The notes under the pieces were generated by a model that searched no databases, was not told the origin of the DNA, and saw only the letters and a program-made list of their open reading frames with translations. The position numbers were made by a program, and so were the translations under genes. DNA of 7,483 nt from Candidatus Shapirobacteria bacterium UBA4809 (lineage in GTDB: Bacteria > Patescibacteriota > Microgenomatia > UBA12405), in the NCBI GenBank assembly GCA_002402535.1, contig DHGB01000013.1, positions 1-7,483 of the forward strand, given 5' to 3'. Positions 1-7,483 of the stretch are shown here, one piece after another (the stretch's first letter is position 1; every line of letters starts with the position of its first letter).

Positions 1-132
1 AAGAGATTTGGGATTGGCAGCATAAGTAAGTTTGTCGAGATTGATAATAAAATCATCGGGATGCTGAGAAAGCCAATAGTGAATAAAATTGCTGCCGATA
101 AAGCCGCAACCACCTGTAATTAAAATTTTCAT
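1..132 (-). CDS. rmlB: dTDP-glucose 4,6-dehydratase, N-terminal 44 residues (3' end outside window)
   Basis: The frame opens with ATG at 132 and runs without a stop to the window edge. It begins MKILITGGCGFIGSNFIHYWL, a Rossmann beta-alpha unit with the glycine motif GGCGFIG (7-13) that binds NAD in short-chain epimerase/dehydratase enzymes. It continues to INLDKLTYAANPKSL (30-44), which matches the LDKLTYAGN segment typical of RmlB: the Asp ends strand 2 and binds the NAD ribose. RmlB converts dTDP-glucose to dTDP-4-keto-6-deoxyglucose, the second step to dTDP-rhamnose and related surface sugars. Only the cofactor-binding start is present, so a related NAD-dependent sugar epimerase cannot be fully excluded, though the LDKLTYA motif favours RmlB. 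It begins 5 nt after the stop of the membrane-protein gene, suggesting co-transcription; only a weak AGAG lies upstream. Confidence 0.85.
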   Translation of the reverse strand, partial: MKILITGGCGFIGSNFIHYWLSQHPDDFIINLDKLTYAANPKSL

Positions 133-137
133 GATCT

Positions 138-1475
138 CTAAAGATTAGTACTAGGTGAGGCTGAGGGGGTGCTGGTCGCTTTTTCTAGGTCAGTGCCAAT
201 GATAAAAATGAGGTCATAACTCGAGGTGGCAGCGAGCTCAGAAACGGTGCTGTCAGAAAATTCGGGGATTTTCTGAAGGAAATAATCAGTGGCAATGTCT
301 TTTTTGGCCTGAATCTGATTGCTAGTTTCTTTCTTGGCACTATTGCCAGTACTAACATTGGTAAAACCAAGGCTAGTTAGTTGGGTTTTGATAGTCGCCG
401 CCTGACCATTAATATCAGTGGCATTTAAAACCTGAATTTTAATAGTCTTGCTAATTTCAGCCGGGGTTGGAGTTGGAGCTTCGGTTACCACGGGAGAGCT
501 GATTTCCTCAGTTTGGGGCTGGGAATCGCCAGTAGGGGTATTTATTTCATTATTTTTATTGTTTTGGTTGAGAATAAACCAGACAATAGCTGAAGTAATC
601 AAAATAGTAATTAAAAAAACGGCGATAATGGGGAGAATATTTTTTTTATTGTTTTCCATAGGAGCTTGAATTTGAGTTGAATTAATAACGGGGACTGTTG
701 GCTTTATTATATCAGTTTTTGGTTTGGAATTACCAATAAAGAATGAAAGAACAGGGAGGGGTAGGTTTGAGGCTTTTTGAAAACACTGGGCTATTTCACT
801 CTCATTGTAATTTTCACCAGGAAAATATTGAGTCGGCTTGGGATTCGCAAAAAAAGCTTGTGAATAGTTAAGTAATTTTTTTAACTCAGGTAAAGTTTTT
901 TTAATAATTGAGGTTAAATAAACATGACCCTGATTTGAAAGAATAGCTAAATAATCGTGGGTATTAATGGGATAAAAAAGAAAATGCTGGCCACTGTCAA
1001 AATGGGCGTAAAGTTTAACCAAAGCGGAGGAAAGAGTTTCGTAATCTAACACTTTGAGGCCTAATTTTTCTAAATTGGAAGTCAAAAGAAGAAATTTTTC
1101 CTGATTAAAAATGCGGGTTCGAACTAGTGTCCGTTCATTGTCAGGCTCAAGATCAAAGGTGACAGCTTCGGACGATATCTTAAAATCTACTGAATCTTTA
1201 GCTAAGGTAACGACTTCATTTGGATCAAGAGTGGTTATAACCGAATCATAAATAAAGGTTTTAGTAATAATATAGGTATCATCTAAAATAACGTAAACCT
1301 GGGAAATATTATTTTTCTGAAAGAAAGTGGCGAGATTTTGGAGATTATCAGCAGATTGCGACTGCCAGAGGTCAATTTCAAAAGAAAGGGTGTTATTGTC
1401 AGTTTTATCAAAATAAATTTCGAGGGAGTCTTTTTTAGGCCAAAGGACAACTTTTGGTTTCGAGAATAACGACAT
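138..1475 (-). CDS. Single-span membrane protein with a C-terminal LytR_C-like domain (445 aa)
   Basis: Three parts can be seen. Residues 1-275 have no signal peptide and look cytoplasmic; alternating strands and helices (for example VYVILDDTYII at 60-70, LEKLGLKVLDYETLSSALVKLY at 135-156) recall the actin-like fold of PilM, FtsA or GspL, but no nucleotide-binding motif is recognisable, so this is a weak inference. A hydrophobic span follows at about 279-302, preceded by lysines, giving an N-in topology. After a Thr/Pro/Glu/Ser-rich linker (about 303-342), residues 344-430 read IKIQVLNATDINGQAATIKTQL and onward, matching the pattern of LytR_C domains (V-x-V-L-N-x-T-x-x-x-G-x-A, then LGF). The usual LCP phosphotransferase domain of LytR proteins is absent. 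The tail is Ser/Thr/Pro-rich. It starts 17 nt after rpsG and ends 5 nt before rmlB, with no clear ribosome binding site. Role unknown; a cell-envelope anchoring or pilus-assembly part is plausible. An ordinary hypothetical protein with a LytR_C annotation is what databases would probably give. Confidence 0.85.
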   Translation of the reverse strand: MSLFSKPKVVLWPKKDSLEIYFDKTDNNTLSFEIDLWQSQSADNLQNLATFFQKNNISQVYVILDDTYIITKTFIYDSVITTLDPNEVVTLAKDSVDFKISSEAVTFDLEPDNERTLVRTRIFNQEKFLLLTSNLEKLGLKVLDYETLSSALVKLYAHFDSGQHFLFYPINTHDYLAILSNQGHVYLTSIIKKTLPELKKLLNYSQAFFANPKPTQYFPGENYNESEIAQCFQKASNLPLPVLSFFIGNSKPKTDIIKPTVPVINSTQIQAPMENNKKNILPIIAVFLITILITSAIVWFILNQNNKNNEINTPTGDSQPQTEEISSPVVTEAPTPTPAEISKTIKIQVLNATDINGQAATIKTQLTSLGFTNVSTGNSAKKETSNQIQAKKDIATDYFLQKIPEFSDSTVSELAATSSYDLIFIIGTDLEKATSTPSASPSTNL

Positions 1476-1492
1476 TAAAATATCTTAACACA

Positions 1493-1975
1493 TTACCATC
1501 TGAGGTGTGCAAATGCCTTGTTGGCCTCAGCCATTCTTTCAATTTCCTGACGTTTGGTAATAGCAGCCCCTTCATTATTTAAGGTAGCCAAAAGCTCAGC
1601 GGCTAATTTCCCCGAAAAGGTGTGAAATTGTTTGTTTGGCCGTTTACGAGCAGAGGTAACCAACCATCTAATCGCCAAAGAATATTGACGGGAACCACGA
1701 ACTGGGGTGGGCACTTGATAAACAGCTCCGCCAATACGACGAGGTCGAACCTCAACTTTGGGTTTGAGATTGTCAAGGGCTTGCTCTAAAGTGGTGATAA
1801 TATCTTCACTTTTACTGTCTTTTTTAAATATTTCGAGGGCATCATAAACCTGCTTTTGGGCCGCATTCTTATTACCTGCATACATTACCCGGTTGATTAA
1901 CTTAGTAACAATAATACTGTTGTACTTAGTATCGGGAAGAACTTCTCTAATTTTGCTTTGACCTTTGCGTGACAT
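1493..1975 (-). CDS. rpsG: 30S ribosomal protein S7 (160 aa)
   Basis: S7 is a primary 16S rRNA-binding protein that nucleates assembly of the 30S head and lines the E site. The whole family length is present (typically about 156 aa). Visible signatures are the N-terminal arm followed by LPDTKYNS (13-20), KLINRVMYAGNKNAA (25-39), the RNA-binding stretch VEVRPRRIGGAVYQVP (74-89), RQYSLAIRWLV (96-106) and the near-invariant end KRQEIERMAEANKAFAHLRW (141-160). The ATG at 1975 gives the expected N-terminus. No usable Shine-Dalgarno site precedes it; the 65-nt leader is AT-rich with tandem heptamers. In most bacteria fusA and tuf follow in the same str operon, but here the next gene, 17 nt on, is an unrelated membrane protein. 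Confidence 0.98.
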   Translation of the reverse strand: MSRKGQSKIREVLPDTKYNSIIVTKLINRVMYAGNKNAAQKQVYDALEIFKKDSKSEDIITTLEQALDNLKPKVEVRPRRIGGAVYQVPTPVRGSRQYSLAIRWLVTSARKRPNKQFHTFSGKLAAELLATLNNEGAAITKRQEIERMAEANKAFAHLRW

Positions 1976-1992
1976 AAAAAATAAATTAAATC

Positions 1993-2013
1993 CTAAAATC
2001 TAAATTCTAAAAT
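1993..2013. repeat. Three tandem copies of a 7-nt unit in the rpsL-rpsG spacer
   Basis: On the plus strand the units are CTAAAAT, CTAAATT and CTAAAAT, exactly 7 nt apart; a degenerate fourth unit (TTAAATC) abuts at 1986-1992. On the coding strand this reads ATTTTAG-AATTTAG-ATTTTAG, ending 20 nt or less from the rpsG ATG. The surrounding 65-nt spacer is almost entirely A and T and includes a 14-nt perfect palindrome, TTTTTAATTAAAAA, at 2014-2027. The spacer holds no good ribosome binding site: the nearest AGGA is 15 nt from the ATG. The function is unknown; it may be simple-sequence drift. Confidence 0.7.
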
Positions 2014-2040
2014 TTTTTAATTAAAAATTAACATATAATA

Positions 2041-2463
2041 TTAAGCCGAAGCTGAGGCGGATTTTTTCGCACCATATTTACTGCGAGATTGCTGACGACC
2101 AGCAACAGCTCCAGCGTCATATTTACCGCGGATAATATGGTAACGAACACCAGGAAGATCCCGAACCCGACCACCTCGGATAGAAATAATTCCGTGCTCG
2201 GCCAAATTGTGCCCAATTCCAGGAATATAGGCAGTAACGGTTGCTCGATTACTGAGACGAACTTTGGCTACTTTTCTCAAAGCCGAATGAGGCTTTTTGG
2301 GAGTCATGGTTTTAACAACAGTGACAACACCTTTTTTCTGAGGATTATAGGTGGCAACACTAGTATTTTTAATACTATTAAAATTATCTCGCAGCGCTCC
2401 AGTTCTTAATTTAAGACGACGAACTTTGCGACATTTACTAATTAGTTGATTATAAGTAGGCAT
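2041..2463 (-). CDS. rpsL: 30S ribosomal protein S12 (140 aa)
   Basis: S12 sits at the decoding centre of the small ribosomal subunit and monitors codon-anticodon pairing. Conserved blocks are the MPTYNQLI start, [18 protein letters not shown] (41-58), [13 protein letters not shown] (60-72), YIPGIGHNL (79-87), [15 protein letters not shown] (95-109) and a SRSKYG end. Compared with E. coli (124 aa) it has about 13 extra residues between positions 20 and 40, as in the Bacillus-type long form, and a short Ser-Ala-rich tail. D102 matches the aspartate that is methylthiolated by RimO in other bacteria. Two loop residues are unusual: H59 in place of the Asn of the KKPNSA loop, and R101 in place of E. 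coli K88. K56, matching E. coli K43, is unchanged. It lies 2 nt after rpoC and 65 nt before rpsG, the standard rpoBC-rpsL-rpsG order. Confidence 0.98.
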   Translation of the reverse strand: MPTYNQLISKCRKVRRLKLRTGALRDNFNSIKNTSVATYNPQKKGVVTVVKTMTPKKPHSALRKVAKVRLSNRATVTAYIPGIGHNLAEHGIISIRGGRVRDLPGVRYHIIRGKYDAGAVAGRQQSRSKYGAKKSASASA

Positions 2464-2465
2464 AA

Positions 2466-5400
2466 TTATTTAATTTCCTGGCTTTTTCCGACAGGAATAA
2501 GACGTCCGATAATAACATTTTCCTTTAGACCTATCAAGTTATCAACCTCAGCCAGCAGCGAAGCCTCGGTTAAAACTCCAGTAGTTTGTTGGAAAGAAGC
2601 AGCGGAAAGCCAGGAACCAGTAGTCAAAGATGATTGGATCAGACCTAAAAGTACTTTGTGTCCCTTTGAAGCTCTGCCATCTTTAACATTTTCTTTGGCT
2701 TTATCATTTTCAGCTTCATAGACAGGTCTCGTCACTACCTGACCATAAAGGAAATTGGTATCACCAGGATCTTCAATTTTTAGCTTATCACTCATTTCCC
2801 TGACAATAACTTCAATATGTTTATCGTGAATACTAATGCCCTGAGATTCATAAACCCCCTGAATGGAGTTTATTAGGTAGCGCTGAGCCGCTTCAAGACC
2901 GGAAACTTCAAGAATTTCCCTGACATCGACCGGACCAGAACAAAGCTGGGTTCCCTGGCCGACTAAATCGCCATCACCGACTAATAAAGTAACATTGCTG
3001 GGAAGTAAATAATTGACTGTTTTGGCAGCATTATTCTTGTCTTTACCGCTAAGTTTTATTTCGTAGCCATCAATATTTTCTTTAATTTTTACCTTGCCAT
3101 CGATTTCAGCTAAAGGTGAAGGTAATTTGGGAGTCCTAACCTCAAATAATTCCTGAACACGAGGTAAACCTTGAGTCACGTCGACTCCCAGAACTCCACC
3201 AGTATGTTTAGTTCGAAGAGTTAGCTGGGTACCAGGTTCACCGACAGACTGAGCCGCAATGACCCCGACAGGAACACCAAAGCCAACGAGCTCTCGGCTG
3301 GATAAATCCCAGCCGTAACAGTGACGACAAAGGCCGATTTTAGATTTACAGGTTAGCGGAGAACGAACATCAACAGTTTTGACTTCACTCGCCTCAATTA
3401 TTCCTTGCAAATGATTGTCAACTAAATCACCTTTTTTAGCGATGATTTTCTTGCTTTTAGGATCAATGACATCACTACCTAAAACCCGACCGAGAAGTCG
3501 ACGACCAAAGAATTTTTCGCGGCTTTTTTCGTTGCGATCGATGGTCCAAAAACGGGTCGTGCCACAGTCATCTTCGCGAGTAATGGCGACATGAGAGGTA
3601 TCAACCAGACGACGAGTTAAATAACCGGCGTCGGCAGTACGCAGAGCGGTATCAGCCAAACCTTTGCGAGTGCCGCGGGTACCAGTAATATATTCAAAAA
3701 CAGAGAGACCTTCACGGAAGTTGCTTTTTGTAGGCAGCTGGACAATTTTTCCAGTAGGATCAACCATCAGACCTCTCATACCCGAAAGTTGCTTGATTTG
3801 ATCTTTACTAGCCCGCTTGATACCAGCGGCGGAAACAATGCGGATAGGAGAATCACTGTCTAAAGTTTCCCAGGTCTTTTCAGCAATACTTTCAGTAATT
3901 TCCATCCAGACACTTTGAGAGAGACGTTTTTTCTCTTCATTACTGATAAGACCTATTTTATAATTATTTTCAATCTCGACTACCCTTTTATCAGCGGAGG
4001 CAATAATAGATTCTTTTTCGGGAAGATAGCCCATATCTGGCATAGAGAGAGATAATCCAGAGAGAGTAAATCCAGCAAAACCAATGTCCTTTAAAGAATC
4101 AATTAGTTTAACAGTTTTTAAACGACTAGAGATTTCGAGTGACTTAACAATTAAGTCATTTAAGGCCTTGGCCCCAGCCATGGGCAGATTTATAAACTCA
4201 AATTCTTGGGGTAAGACAGAATTAAACCAAACCCGACCATAAGTAGTTTTGGCAAGCTTACCATCGATTTTAACGGCAACTAATTCTCTTAATCCAATTT
4301 TACCTGATTGATAGGCTAAAATTAATTCATCCTTGTCTCCCATAATCGATAAATCTTTAAAGCCCTCTTCGGTTTCTTTGGCAATGTCTTCGGAACGGAC
4401 AGAAGTAATGTAATAACAACCAACGGCCATTTCCTGGGAAGGAATAGAAACTGGAGCCCCGTCAGAGGGTTTAAGTAGATTCCTTGAAGGTAACATTAAT
4501 TTTCTGGCTTCTCTTTGGGCCGCCGCAGAAAGAGGTAGATGAACTCCCATTTGATCTCCATCAAAGTCGGCATTGAAACCCTTACAGACACAAGGGTGAA
4601 GCCGGATGGCCAGACCATCAGTTAAGACCGGTTTAAAAGCCTGAATTGAGAGTTTATGAAGAGTGGGGGCGCGGTTTAAGAGAACGTAAGTATTTTTAGT
4701 GACTTTTTCCAAAATATCGTAAACCTCATTAATACGGTGATCAATTAAATTTTTGGCCGATTTGATATTAGCCGCTAGACCGCTATCCATGAGCTCTCGG
4801 AGAACAAAGGGTCGATACATTTCAAGGGCTATTTCCTTTGGTAAACCTACTTGATTTAGTTTCAATTCTGGGCCAACCACAATGACGGAACGACCAGAAT
4901 AATCGACTCTTTTTCCGAGTAAGTTACGTCGAAAACGACCTTTTTTGCCTCGAAGTAAGTCAGAGAGAGAGCGAGGTAAACGTTTACTACTTTTTCGTTT
5001 ATTTTTAGAAGCTTTCTGAGCATCGATAAGAATATCGACCGATTCTTGAAGCATTCTTTTTTCATTACGTAGAATAATTTCAGGAGCGCCGAGTTTAATT
5101 AATTTTTTGAGACGATTATTACGATTGATTAGACGTCGGTATAAATCGTTTAAATCAGAAGTGGCAAAACGACCGCCAGTAAGTTGAACCATGGGACGCA
5201 AATCTGGTGGAATAACTGGAACATATTGTAATATGGTCCAAGCCGGACTAATAGAATTTTCGATCATGCCATTTAAAATTCTGATTTTGTACATGATTTT
5301 TTTCTTTTTGAGTTTACTACTGGTTTTAGCTAGTTCTTTTTTAAGATTCTTGACAGTTTCGGGTAAATCGAGGTTTTTTAAGACTTCAAGTAAAGCCTCA

Positions 5401-6206
5401 GCACCCATTTTAGCCTGATAAAAAATATCAGCTTTAAACTGAGCTAAATAAAATTCTTCTTCGTCAGTAAGAACGGAAAGAACTTCCATACCTTTTATCT
5501 TGTCTTCCAAAAATTTGATCAAAGATTCGATGCGATTTTTCTCACTGGCAGCCTTGTTTTCAATTTTTTGAACATCTTGTTTGAGTCGAACTTCACGCTC
5601 TTCTTTAGCAATCAAAAGCTGGTCTTTGTTTTTTATTTTATTATCAAGATCTTTTTTCTCTTTGGCGGTTTGAGCTTTTAATTTTTCGATAGTCTCTTTT
5701 GAGTCGATATCGATTTGACTTTGACGTTTTTCAGAATTTACTTCCAGATTTACTAGGGCTTCTTTCTTTTTGTCAGCATCAATAGCAGTAACTAAGTATT
5801 TAGTAAAATAGACAACAGCTTCGAGCTCTTTTTGGGGAACATCGAGAATCACACTGAGAGGTGAGGGAGTATTTCGGAGATACCATAAATGAGCAATGGG
5901 AGCGGCCAGAGCAATGTGTCCCATGCGCTCTCGACGGACTTTACTTGTAGTCACCTCAACCCCACACTTGTCGCAAATAACACCTTTAAATCGGATTTTT
6001 TTGTATTTACCACAGTAACATTCGTAATCACGGGAAGGACCAAATATTTTTTCACAAAAAAGACCATCTTTTTCGGGACGCCAAGAGCGATAGTTAATTG
6101 TTTCCGGTTTTAAGACTTCACCACTTGACCAGGATAATATTTCCTCTGGAGAGGCGAGCTTAATCTCGATACCAGTAAAATCGAGCATATTTTTAAATTT
6201 AAACAT
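2466..6206 (-). CDS. rpoC: RNA polymerase beta' subunit, complete (1246 aa)
   Basis: This is the catalytic beta' subunit of RNA polymerase. Visible in order: an N-terminal zinc ribbon (C63, C65, C78, C81); a charged coiled-coil insertion at about 142-255; the [22 protein letters not shown] and NRNNRLKKL segments (about 337-369); the [18 protein letters not shown] lid/switch region (about 424-441); the catalytic loop NADFDGDQM (545-553, Mg-binding D547, D549, D551); bridge-helix sequence [21 protein letters not shown] (about 846-866); the second zinc site (C881, C953, C960, C963); and the trigger loop [19 protein letters not shown] (986-1004). The trigger loop is continuous, so no SI3 insertion. 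Length is close to the roughly 1200 aa of B. subtilis plus the insertion. Trigger-loop residue K1000 replaces the usual Phe (E. coli F935); the neighbouring catalytic His (H1001) is kept. The ATG overlaps the rpoB stop, and rpsL follows after 2 nt. No frameshift or missing catalytic residue was seen. Confidence 0.99.
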   Translation of the reverse strand: MFKFKNMLDFTGIEIKLASPEEILSWSSGEVLKPETINYRSWRPEKDGLFCEKIFGPSRDYECYCGKYKKIRFKGVICDKCGVEVTTSKVRRERMGHIALAAPIAHLWYLRNTPSPLSVILDVPQKELEAVVYFTKYLVTAIDADKKKEALVNLEVNSEKRQSQIDIDSKETIEKLKAQTAKEKKDLDNKIKNKDQLLIAKEEREVRLKQDVQKIENKAASEKNRIESLIKFLEDKIKGMEVLSVLTDEEEFYLAQFKADIFYQAKMGAEALLEVLKNLDLPETVKNLKKELAKTSSKLKKKKIMYKIRILNGMIENSISPAWTILQYVPVIPPDLRPMVQLTGGRFATSDLNDLYRRLINRNNRLKKLIKLGAPEIILRNEKRMLQESVDILIDAQKASKNKRKSSKRLPRSLSDLLRGKKGRFRRNLLGKRVDYSGRSVIVVGPELKLNQVGLPKEIALEMYRPFVLRELMDSGLAANIKSAKNLIDHRINEVYDILEKVTKNTYVLLNRAPTLHKLSIQAFKPVLTDGLAIRLHPCVCKGFNADFDGDQMGVHLPLSAAAQREARKLMLPSRNLLKPSDGAPVSIPSQEMAVGCYYITSVRSEDIAKETEEGFKDLSIMGDKDELILAYQSGKIGLRELVAVKIDGKLAKTTYGRVWFNSVLPQEFEFINLPMAGAKALNDLIVKSLEISSRLKTVKLIDSLKDIGFAGFTLSGLSLSMPDMGYLPEKESIIASADKRVVEIENNYKIGLISNEEKKRLSQSVWMEITESIAEKTWETLDSDSPIRIVSAAGIKRASKDQIKQLSGMRGLMVDPTGKIVQLPTKSNFREGLSVFEYITGTRGTRKGLADTALRTADAGYLTRRLVDTSHVAITREDDCGTTRFWTIDRNEKSREKFFGRRLLGRVLGSDVIDPKSKKIIAKKGDLVDNHLQGIIEASEVKTVDVRSPLTCKSKIGLCRHCYGWDLSSRELVGFGVPVGVIAAQSVGEPGTQLTLRTKHTGGVLGVDVTQGLPRVQELFEVRTPKLPSPLAEIDGKVKIKENIDGYEIKLSGKDKNNAAKTVNYLLPSNVTLLVGDGDLVGQGTQLCSGPVDVREILEVSGLEAAQRYLINSIQGVYESQGISIHDKHIEVIVREMSDKLKIEDPGDTNFLYGQVVTRPVYEAENDKAKENVKDGRASKGHKVLLGLIQSSLTTGSWLSAASFQQTTGVLTEASLLAEVDNLIGLKENVIIGRLIPVGKSQEIK
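2475..2479 (-). promoter_or_regulatory. Likely ribosome binding site for rpsL inside the rpoC 3' end
   Basis: The coding strand carries AGGAA in the last rpoC codons, 11 nt before the rpsL ATG at 2463. It is shorter than the rpoC site and the spacing is slightly long, but it is the only purine-rich match near this start. With a 2-nt gap between rpoC stop and rpsL start, translation is probably coupled. Confidence 0.5.
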
Positions 6207-7483
6207 TAGTTAGCCTCCTTTAAATCATCAACTTTTGTCTCTGTCTGTCCCTCTTCAACGACAGGTTTCATACCGACAGGAGAAATATCGAGAGCTAGTC
6301 CTGCGAGTTCTTTGGTCAAAACCTTAAATGACTCGGGGATGGCTGGCTCAGGAATAGCCTGGCCTTTGATAATGGCTTGAAAGGCATGAGTCCGACCTTC
6401 AATATCATCAGATTTAATAGTCAACATTTCCTGCAAAATATGAGCGGCTCGGTGAGCTTCAAGAGCCCAAACCTCCATTTCTCCAAGACGCTGACCTCCC
6501 ATTCTGGCTTTTCCACCAAGAGGCTGCTGGGTAACCAGAGAATAAGGACCAGTCGAACGAGCATGAACTTTGTCGTCAACCATGTGAACCAGCTTTAGAA
6601 TATAACCTACTCCAACAACGACATCTTGATCGAAAGCATCGCCAGTACGACCATCGTATAATTTAGTTTTTCCGGTCACAGTGAGACCTGCCTCAGTAAG
6701 TTCTTTACCAATTTGAGCTTCACTATATTTTTCAAAAACAGGGACGGCATATTTTTTGTTTAATTTTTGTCCAGCTGAGCCCAAAATAACCTCAAGCACT
6801 TGACCAAGGTTCATCCGGGCAATAACTGAAAGAGGAGACATGACAAGGTCAACCGGAGTTCCGTCAGCCAAACGTGGCATGTCATATTCGGGCATAATTC
6901 GGCAAATAACACCTTTATTTCCGTGACGTCCAGCAATTTTATCACCCTCTTGAATACGACGGAGTTGAGCGACATAGACCTTAACAACTTTGTTAACGCC
7001 AGGATCAAGCTCATCGCCATCATCCTTGCCTAGAGTTTCGATTTTGATAACAACTCCCCCTTCACCGTTGGGGACACGAAGAGAAGTGTCTTTAACTTCA
7101 CGGGCTTTTTCACCAAAAATAGCTCTTAAGAGTCTTTCTTCGGCGGTAAGTTCTTTTTCACCTCGAGGTTCTACTTTTCCAACTAAAATATCATTAGGAC
7201 CGACAGTAGCGCCAATCATGACAATACCATCTTCGGTTAATTTAGCCAGTTCGGCTTCAGAGACATTGGGAATATCTTTAGTTAATTCTTCAGTTCCAAG
7301 TTTGGTTTCGACCACATCGGCTTTGTATTCAAAAATTTGAATATTTGTTAAAACATCCTGTTTAACGAGACGATCAGAAATTAAAAAAGAATCTTCGTAT
7401 CCGAGACCGTCAACCGAGGCATAAGCGACCAGTAAATTTCGACCGATGGATAATTCACCTTGACTAGTCGCCGGACCATCAAT
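6206..7483 (-). CDS. rpoB: RNA polymerase beta subunit, C-terminal 425 residues (5' end outside window)
   Basis: This is the catalytic beta subunit of DNA-dependent RNA polymerase, cytoplasmic, part of the alpha2-beta-beta'-omega core. The reading frame is open to the window edge: upstream of the GTG at 7315 it continues for 56 codons with clear RpoB sequence ([18 protein letters not shown], then GYED matching E. coli E813-D814). The GTG is therefore an internal valine, not a start. Further on are [20 protein letters not shown], then [14 protein letters not shown] with the two active-site lysines (E. coli K1065 and K1073; window residues 182 and 190), the [21 protein letters not shown] clamp-anchoring segment and a short acidic tail. 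The conserved NPLGVPSRMN segment reads [10 protein letters not shown] here. The stop TAA overlaps the rpoC ATG by one base, and the last codons form the rpoC ribosome binding site. The N-terminal half, including the rifampicin region, lies outside the window. Identity is certain; only the 5' end is missing. Confidence 0.98.
   Translation of the reverse strand: MDGPATSQGELSIGRNLLVAYASVDGLGYEDSFLISDRLVKQDVLTNIQIFEYKADVVETKLGTEELTKDIPNVSEAELAKLTEDGIVMIGATVGPNDILVGKVEPRGEKELTAEERLLRAIFGEKAREVKDTSLRVPNGEGGVVIKIETLGKDDGDELDPGVNKVVKVYVAQLRRIQEGDKIAGRHGNKGVICRIMPEYDMPRLADGTPVDLVMSPLSVIARMNLGQVLEVILGSAGQKLNKKYAVPVFEKYSEAQIGKELTEAGLTVTGKTKLYDGRTGDAFDQDVVVGVGYILKLVHMVDDKVHARSTGPYSLVTQQPLGGKARMGGQRLGEMEVWALEAHRAAHILQEMLTIKSDDIEGRTHAFQAIIKGQAIPEPAIPESFKVLTKELAGLALDISPVGMKPVVEEGQTETKVDDLKEAN
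6214..6221 (-). promoter_or_regulatory. Strong Shine-Dalgarno site for rpoC inside the rpoB 3' end
   Basis: The coding strand reads AAAGGAGG with 7 nt before the ATG at 6206. It lies within the last rpoB codons (Leu-Lys-Glu-Ala). It fixes the rpoC start at 6206 rather than at the in-frame Met codon six residues later, and with the TAATG stop-start overlap it implies coupled translation of beta and beta'. It is the only full-strength ribosome binding site in the window. Confidence 0.85.

Noticed and set aside
1..132. Truncated rmlB pseudogene
   Set aside because: The frame is intact up to the window edge, so the truncation is only the boundary of the window.
2014..2027. Palindrome TTTTTAATTAAAAA as a transcription terminator
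   Set aside because: The stem is only five A-T pairs around an AATT loop, too weak, and it lies inside the rpsL-rpsG unit where termination would cut off rpsG.
2034..2039. Plus-strand TATAAT as a promoter
   Set aside because: It would transcribe antisense to rpsL, has no -35-like sequence about 17 nt upstream, and such a hexamer is expected by chance in an AT-only spacer.
2089..2721. Plus-strand open frames opposite rpsL and rpoC (and similar ones elsewhere)
   Set aside because: They lie wholly on the opposite strand of confidently identified conserved genes, resemble no family and lack ribosome binding sites.
138..6206. Alternative genetic code with TGA read as Gly or Trp, as in some CPR lineages
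   Set aside because: All complete genes reach expected lengths with the standard code, have no internal TGA, and use TAA or TAG stops.
6206..7315. A separate 369-residue gene starting at 7315
   Set aside because: The codon at 7315 is GTG inside an open frame that continues to the window edge with recognisable RpoB sequence, so it is an internal valine.

Overview
The window is a compact, single-direction block of essential genes. Every supported gene is on the minus strand, so transcription runs from high to low coordinates. The order is rpoB (3' part only), rpoC, rpsL, rpsG, a membrane protein with a LytR_C-like C-terminal domain, and rmlB (5' part only). Intergenic space is minimal: rpoB and rpoC overlap by 1 nt (TAATG), and the later gaps are 2 nt (rpoC-rpsL), 65 nt (rpsL-rpsG), 17 nt (rpsG-membrane protein) and 5 nt (membrane protein-rmlB). 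No promoter or convincing terminator is visible. No stretch over 300 bases lacks a gene, and I see no RNA genes, mobile elements or CRISPR.

Organism: a bacterium with an AT-rich genome (roughly 40% G+C by eye) and the standard genetic code. S12 has the long N-terminal form seen in Gram-positive-type S12. RpoC has a highly charged coiled-coil insertion after the N-terminal zinc ribbon, where Actinobacteria carry a similar one, and it lacks the SI3 insertion of proteobacterial trigger loops. Together with the tight packing, several uncommon substitutions in universally conserved loops, and a stand-alone LytR_C membrane protein, this suggests a Candidate Phyla Radiation (Patescibacteria) genome, perhaps Microgenomates-like. 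That placement is inference; no 16S gene is present.

Region by region: 7483-6206 is the C-terminal part of the RNA polymerase beta subunit. 6206-2466 is the complete beta' subunit with both zinc sites and the NADFDGD catalytic loop. 2463-2041 is ribosomal protein S12 and 1975-1493 is S7, the start of a str operon. Instead of fusA and tuf, the block then runs into 1475-138, a protein with a cytoplasmic domain, one membrane span and an extracytoplasmic LytR_C-like domain. At 132-1 it enters a dTDP-glucose 4,6-dehydratase gene. The first four genes supply core transcription and translation machinery; the last two point to the cell envelope (surface attachment and dTDP-sugar synthesis).

Most of the window is ordinary. 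The points worth a second look are the composite membrane protein, the interrupted str operon, two S12 substitutions in the decoding loops, a lysine in the RpoC trigger loop, the RpoC coiled-coil insertion, and a small 7-nt tandem repeat between rpsL and rpsG.
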